From Planctomycetota bacterium (lineage in GTDB: Bacteria > Planctomycetota > J058), in NCBI GenBank assembly GCA_023954375.1, contig JAMLIC010000013.1, forward strand, positions 147,168 to 211,167: 64,000 nucleotides of DNA. Direction: 5' to 3'. Under the pieces are notes generated by a model. It was not told where the DNA came from, searched no databases, and saw only the letters and a list, made by a program, of their open reading frames with translations. The translations under genes and the position numbers were made by a program. Positions 62,587 to 64,000 of this stretch are shown piece by piece (the stretch's first letter is position 1; every line of letters starts with the position of its first letter).

Positions 62587-64000
62587 TCAGTCCGAGTAGG
62601 CCTCTTCACAGGGTAGACAGCCCCGAGTGTTTGTCCTGCTCAAGAGCGGAAGGCTGCGTTTGATGAAGTTGATGAACTGATCGAAGGTCAACCGATTTAA
62701 TGAATCGAACATGTCCGCTCCCAGTCCGATGGCCGCCACGTCATCGGGCGGATCAAGTTCACGGTGCTCCCAGAGTTGATAGGCGTGTGCTCCCCCGTGG
62801 AGAACCTCGCGAGAGAATCTCCAAGCGCGACCGACGAATCCATAGTGAATGTTTCCGATCACGTCGTAAAAGAGGCACTCGCCGGCGAGTTGGACCGTGT
62901 TTCGGCATGTGCTTGCAAGCGTGACTGGACAGTTCCGGGTTGCGAACCTCCGAGTCCGCTTGAAGTCCCATGGGGCACCACTTCGAACAAGGTCATACCA
63001 GAAGCGTGTTCTCCGTAAGGGATTCAACTGGAGGGCCTGTTGAGTGAAGAATCCGAAGGCATTGTCCAACATCGTCCGATACAGCCACTGAGTGACATCG
63101 GGACCGCAACGGGGAAGCGGCGGGGGGGCATTGAAGTCTGCGTTTGCCCCAGGAAACCAACCCAATGGGGAGGGCGGCGGTGAGGGAGGTGCGGGCTGAG
63201 GCGGACGCGGTGGGAAGGGGGCCAGCGGAGGCAGAGGGTCCTCCTCAGGAAAAGGAGGCGGAGGCAGGGGAGGCGGAGGCTCTTGCTCTGCTGGAACCCA
63301 GAGTTTCCGCTCCCACGGCTTTTGCCCGAGAGCCCTGAGAAAGGTGTCCAACGGGTCAGGCGGCTGATCCTCCGGCCCACCCGGCGGAAAGTGCGGGGGC
63401 AGGTCAAAGAGGAGCCTCCCGGTCCCGCAGGCCGAAATCGGGATGACCAGCCCGCCAGGGATCAGGTTCATCTGAAGACTGGTCGTCCCCAACCTCAAGA
63501 ACACCGGGCTGACGAACCTCGTCCTCGTGGACGACGACAGGCTCCCCGCCAACTCCACCCCGAACCTGTCATAGATCACCCGCCCGCCGACGCCGACTAG
63601 CCGGTCGACGGAGCCGCGCTCGTCCATGACCGGGCCCTCCTCCGGCCCGGCCTCCGCGGGGTTCGAGGACTCGACGAGGGCGCCACCATGCTGCGGCGAG
63701 CCCCAGCGATAGCGCCCGAAGGTGTTGTCGAACTCGTCCCTCTCGGTCAGCAGGCGCGTGCCGTCATAGGCCAGCCGCGTCTCGTAGCCCGCGCCGAGCT
63801 CGCCGACGATCGCCACGCGCTCGCCCGTGCCGTTGTACTTGAACTCTCGCGTCGCCTCGGGCGTCCCGCTCTCGACCTCGAACTCCACCTTCGTGGGCAG
63901 GTCGCGCTGGTTGTGGCTGAAGTAGGTCGCCTCCTCCGCCGACGCCCGGCGCTTCATGCGCTGCGCCAGGTCGTACTCGTAGGCGATCTCGTCCGCGCCC
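62587..64000 (-). CDS. RHS/YD-repeat protein with Ntox44-like C-terminal toxin domain (partial)
   Basis: The gene enters from beyond the right edge. In the window it has YD-type repeats (IAYEYDLAQRMKRRA, YETRLAYDGTRLLTERDEF, TFGRYRWGSPQHGG), the RHS core end (VYDRFG-like IYDRFGVELAG), a proline-rich linker (PPPPLPPPPFPEEDPLPP) and a C-terminal domain with DVIGNIHYGFVGRAWRFSRE, then LHGGAHAYQLWEHRELDPPD, which resembles polymorphic toxin type 44. The toxin tip and linker are AT-richer than the core, a sign of tip exchange. It is delivered between cells in comparable systems; here only the sequence pattern supports this. Confidence 0.8.
   Translation of the reverse strand, partial: GADEIAYEYDLAQRMKRRASAEEATYFSHNQRDLPTKVEFEVESGTPEATREFKYNGTGERVAIVGELGAGYETRLAYDGTRLLTERDEFDNTFGRYRWGSPQHGGALVESSNPAEAGPEEGPVMDERGSVDRLVGVGGRVIYDRFGVELAGSLSSSTRTRFVSPVFLRLGTTSLQMNLIPGGLVIPISACGTGRLLFDLPPHFPPGGPEDQPPDPLDTFLRALGQKPWERKLWVPAEQEPPPPLPPPPFPEEDPLPPLAPFPPRPPQPAPPSPPPSPLGWFPGANADFNAPPPLPRCGPDVTQWLYRTMLDNAFGFFTQQALQLNPLRRTRFWYDLVRSGAPWDFKRTRRFATRNCPVTLASTCRNTVQLAGECLFYDVIGNIHYGFVGRAWRFSREVLHGGAHAYQLWEHRELDPPDDVAAIGLGADMFDSLNRLTFDQFINFIKRSLPLLSRTNTRGCLPCEEAYSD

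Overview
The window is very GC-rich chromosomal DNA with dense coding, pervasive 4-nt ATGA/GTGA gene overlaps and many GTG starts. It carries core genes (rplS, trmD, rpsP, ffh, murA, tkt, gatCAB, rpmB, tRNA-Gln) mixed with long accessory stretches. Hanks-type kinases linked to NHL and FHA proteins, a large STN/TPR/S41 repertoire and the type of DDE transposase at 57-59 kb suggest a high-GC Planctomycetota-like bacterium. That placement is a guess; Myxococcota or a related lineage is possible.

Layout. 1-5.4 kb (mostly minus): ffh, rpsP, trmD and rplS, plus murA and, between murA and ffh, a small protein that looks like the Ffh M domain without any GTPase, joined to a DUF6576-like tail. 5.5-10.8 kb: an STN-domain protein whose hydrophobic segment is built from hexanucleotide repeats, a SPL-type radical SAM protein, a methyltransferase, a TMTC-like membrane/TPR protein and an unknown protein with an apparent CTG start.

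10.8-20.7 kb is the most interesting region. On the minus strand are an acyl carrier protein translationally coupled to a fusion of a class III aminotransferase with a cyanobacterial-type acyl-ACP reductase, a CAP/SCP lipoprotein and two LuxR-type regulators. Divergent on the plus strand is a tightly overlapped four-gene operon: GNAT, two heme-oxygenase-fold proteins and a SAM methyltransferase fused to a LuxR HTH. The simplest reading is acyl-ACP to aldehyde to long-chain amine, followed by acylation, oxidation or methylation, under LuxR control: a candidate undescribed lipid or signal pathway.

20.8-41.6 kb: tiny membrane proteins, a complete oppABCDF operon (OppC with a large extra-cytoplasmic insertion), a secreted C39-like protein, an ABC-F ATPase, transketolase, an S41 protease, a hybrid histidine kinase, a lower-GC patch with a frameshifted gene and an XRE protein, tRNA-Gln(CUG), a DksA-like zinc finger protein and a lipid kinase. 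41.8-50.7 kb: a kinase / NHL / kinase / FHA operon. 50.7-55.6 kb: gatCAB, rpmB and an EcsC protein.

55.8-64 kb is accessory DNA: a glycine-rich phage-tail-like pair, two DDE transposase modules each with its own small helper gene, separated by a terminator hairpin and by a 34-bp inverted repeat whose only imperfections are four G-U wobbles in the plus-strand RNA, a transposase remnant, and an AT-richer RHS/YD-repeat toxin tail (Ntox44-like) with a membrane protein that is probably its immunity partner.
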